Shown here piece by piece: positions 13,333 through 14,431 of a DNA stretch of 14,431 nucleotides. A model generated the notes under the pieces. It did no database searches. It was not told the origin of the DNA and saw nothing but the letters and a program-made list of their open reading frames with translations. The translations under genes and the position numbers were made by a program. The stretch comes from Chloroflexota bacterium (GTDB lineage: Bacteria; Chloroflexota; Dehalococcoidia; Dehalococcoidales; RBG-16-60-22): positions 1 through 14,431 of the forward strand of contig VGOH01000010.1 in the NCBI GenBank assembly GCA_016875955.1, in the 5' to 3' direction. Within the stretch, counting starts at the first letter, position 1. Each line of letters starts with the position of its first letter.

Positions 13333-14431
13333 ATGGCAGACATTGACGTCAAGATAGTGGCGTGGCGGCCATTGAAGGCGTTTGCCAAGGAGGTATTCAC
13401 CAGGGCCGGTATGCCGCCGGAGGATGCGGAAGCCGAGGCGGGAGCGCTGATATGGGCCAATCTGCGTGCCGTTGATTCCCACGGCGTGCTGCGTATCCCC
13501 TGGTATCTGGACAACATTGAAAAGGGGGTGATGAACCCCAGGCCCGATATAAAGCTCATCAAAGAGACGCCGGCAACCATACTGCTGGATGCTGACCGCG
13601 CCCTCGGCCCGGTGGTCACCATCAGGGTGGTGGATATGGTGATGGCCAAGGCCCGGAAAATGGGCATCGGCTGGGCGCTGATACGCAACCTGACCCATCA
13701 GGGTGCCCTGGGCTATTATTCTCAGATGATGGCGGAGAAGGGGATGGCGGGGATTGTCTTTGTCTGTAATCCACCGAATATGGCGCCTTTCGGCGCCAGA
13801 GCCCCCGGTGTGCACAACAGCCCAATAGCCATCTCGGTGCCGGCCAAGCGCCACCGGCCGCTCAATCTGGACATGGCTACCAGCGTGGTCGCCGGGGGCA
13901 AGCTCTGGCTGGCCGTGGATAAGAATATGCCCATACCGGAAGGCTGGGCGCTGGATAAAGAAGGCAAGCCGACCACTGACCCCAGGAACGTAGGTGCTCT
14001 GCTGCCTTTCGGTGGTCCCAAGGGCTCGGGCCTGGCGATGATGTTTGAATGTCTTTCCAGCGTTATGGCGGGAAATCCGGTGCTGGAGCCGGTGCTATTC
14101 GGTCGTGAAATCGGGCAGCCCGGCGAAGGCAAAAAGCGACAGGCTGTAGGTGAACGCTTGGCTTATTTACCCAAGCATATTCAGAATAGTGTGGTGGCGG
14201 CGATAGACATCAGCACCTTTACCGACCTGGAGAGCTATAAAGAGCATATTGATAACCTTATCGACGGTATAAAAGCCCTGCCCAAGGCGGAGGGTTTCCG
14301 CGAGGTTTTTGTGCCCGGTGAGCCGGAGGAGAGGGCTTTTGCCGAACGTTCCAAGAACGGGATTCCTTTGCCTGAGGGAACGGTACGCAACCTGAGGGCA
14401 ATTTCGGAGAAATTAGGCGTAAAATTACCGC
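13333..14431 (+). CDS. Ldh family NAD(P)-dependent oxidoreductase (malate/L-lactate dehydrogenase type 2), cut at right edge
   Basis: 366 codons are visible and the frame is still open at the edge. The protein belongs to the type-2 malate/L-lactate dehydrogenase family (YlbC/YiaK/ComC-like), which oxidises 2-hydroxyacids or reduces related ketoacids with NAD(P). Signatures are VDSHGVLRIPWYLD with the likely catalytic His50, NLTHQGALGYYS (119-130), FGARAPGVHNSPIAISVP (153-170), DMATSVVAGGK (180-190; many members have ARGK here), PEGWALDKEGKPTTDP and GGPKGSGLAMM (227-237). The ATG at 13333 has AAAGGAGG about ten bases upstream. The visible C-terminus (ISEKLGVKLP) matches the end of family members, so only a few residues are likely missing. 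Its promoter is shared back to back with the tRNA. Confidence 0.93.
   Translation, partial: MADIDVKIVAWRPLKAFAKEVFTRAGMPPEDAEAEAGALIWANLRAVDSHGVLRIPWYLDNIEKGVMNPRPDIKLIKETPATILLDADRALGPVVTIRVVDMVMAKARKMGIGWALIRNLTHQGALGYYSQMMAEKGMAGIVFVCNPPNMAPFGARAPGVHNSPIAISVPAKRHRPLNLDMATSVVAGGKLWLAVDKNMPIPEGWALDKEGKPTTDPRNVGALLPFGGPKGSGLAMMFECLSSVMAGNPVLEPVLFGREIGQPGEGKKRQAVGERLAYLPKHIQNSVVAAIDISTFTDLESYKEHIDNLIDGIKALPKAEGFREVFVPGEPEERAFAERSKNGIPLPEGTVRNLRAISEKLGVKLP

Noticed and set aside
1..14431. CRISPR arrays, transposases, integrases, toxin-antitoxin or phage genes
   Set aside because: No regularly spaced repeats and no such protein motifs were found in either strand.

Overview
The window is about 14.4 kb of moderately GC-rich bacterial chromosome, densely packed with ordinary cellular genes. 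No phage, plasmid, insertion sequence or CRISPR signature is visible. The mix of a PlsX/thioredoxin/L9/DnaB/DnaD/DnaI-like cluster, a CxxC-x17-CxxC zinc-ribbon protein, an IPT/TIG-repeat exoprotein, a polyprenol-kinase-like protein and an Ldh-family oxidoreductase suggests Chloroflexota, most likely a Dehalococcoidia-type organism. That assignment is an inference from gene content and style; no phylogenetic marker was tested.

Layout. Positions 1-519 hold a possible C-terminal tail of an upstream gene and a small three-helix membrane protein (+ strand). Positions 574-4706 are a run of minus-strand genes: a double zinc-ribbon protein, a 4-oxalocrotonate-tautomerase-like protein, a large secreted and membrane-anchored IPT/TIG-repeat protein, a polyprenol/dolichol-kinase-like membrane protein, a divergent PAP2 (DUF212) protein and a RidA-family protein. 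Positions 4707-5110 are non-coding and contain a structured element rich in C and G tracts plus a promoter region with a tandem 13-bp repeat. Positions 5111-12658 are one long plus-strand, probably largely co-transcribed cluster: M20 amidohydrolase, plsX, trxA, trxB, rplI, dnaB, a DnaD-domain gene and a DnaI/DnaC-like AAA+ gene. Several of these genes overlap. Positions 12698-13209 hold a VOC-family gene and a tRNA-Arg(CCT), both on the minus strand. From 13333 an Ldh-family dehydrogenase runs off the right edge.

How the genes work together. PlsX feeds acyl-phosphate into phospholipid synthesis. TrxA and TrxB form a complete NADPH-thioredoxin redox couple. L9 is a ribosomal protein. DnaB, the DnaD-domain protein and the DnaI-like protein look like a replicative helicase with its primosomal and loader partners. 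The most unusual object is the loader-like gene: it encodes two consecutive AAA+ modules, each with its own Walker A and Walker B. The first has a degraded sensor-1 region, and the second is encoded by clearly more AT-rich DNA. On the minus strand, the neighbouring kinase-like and phosphatase-like membrane proteins suggest an isoprenoid-lipid phosphorylation pair.
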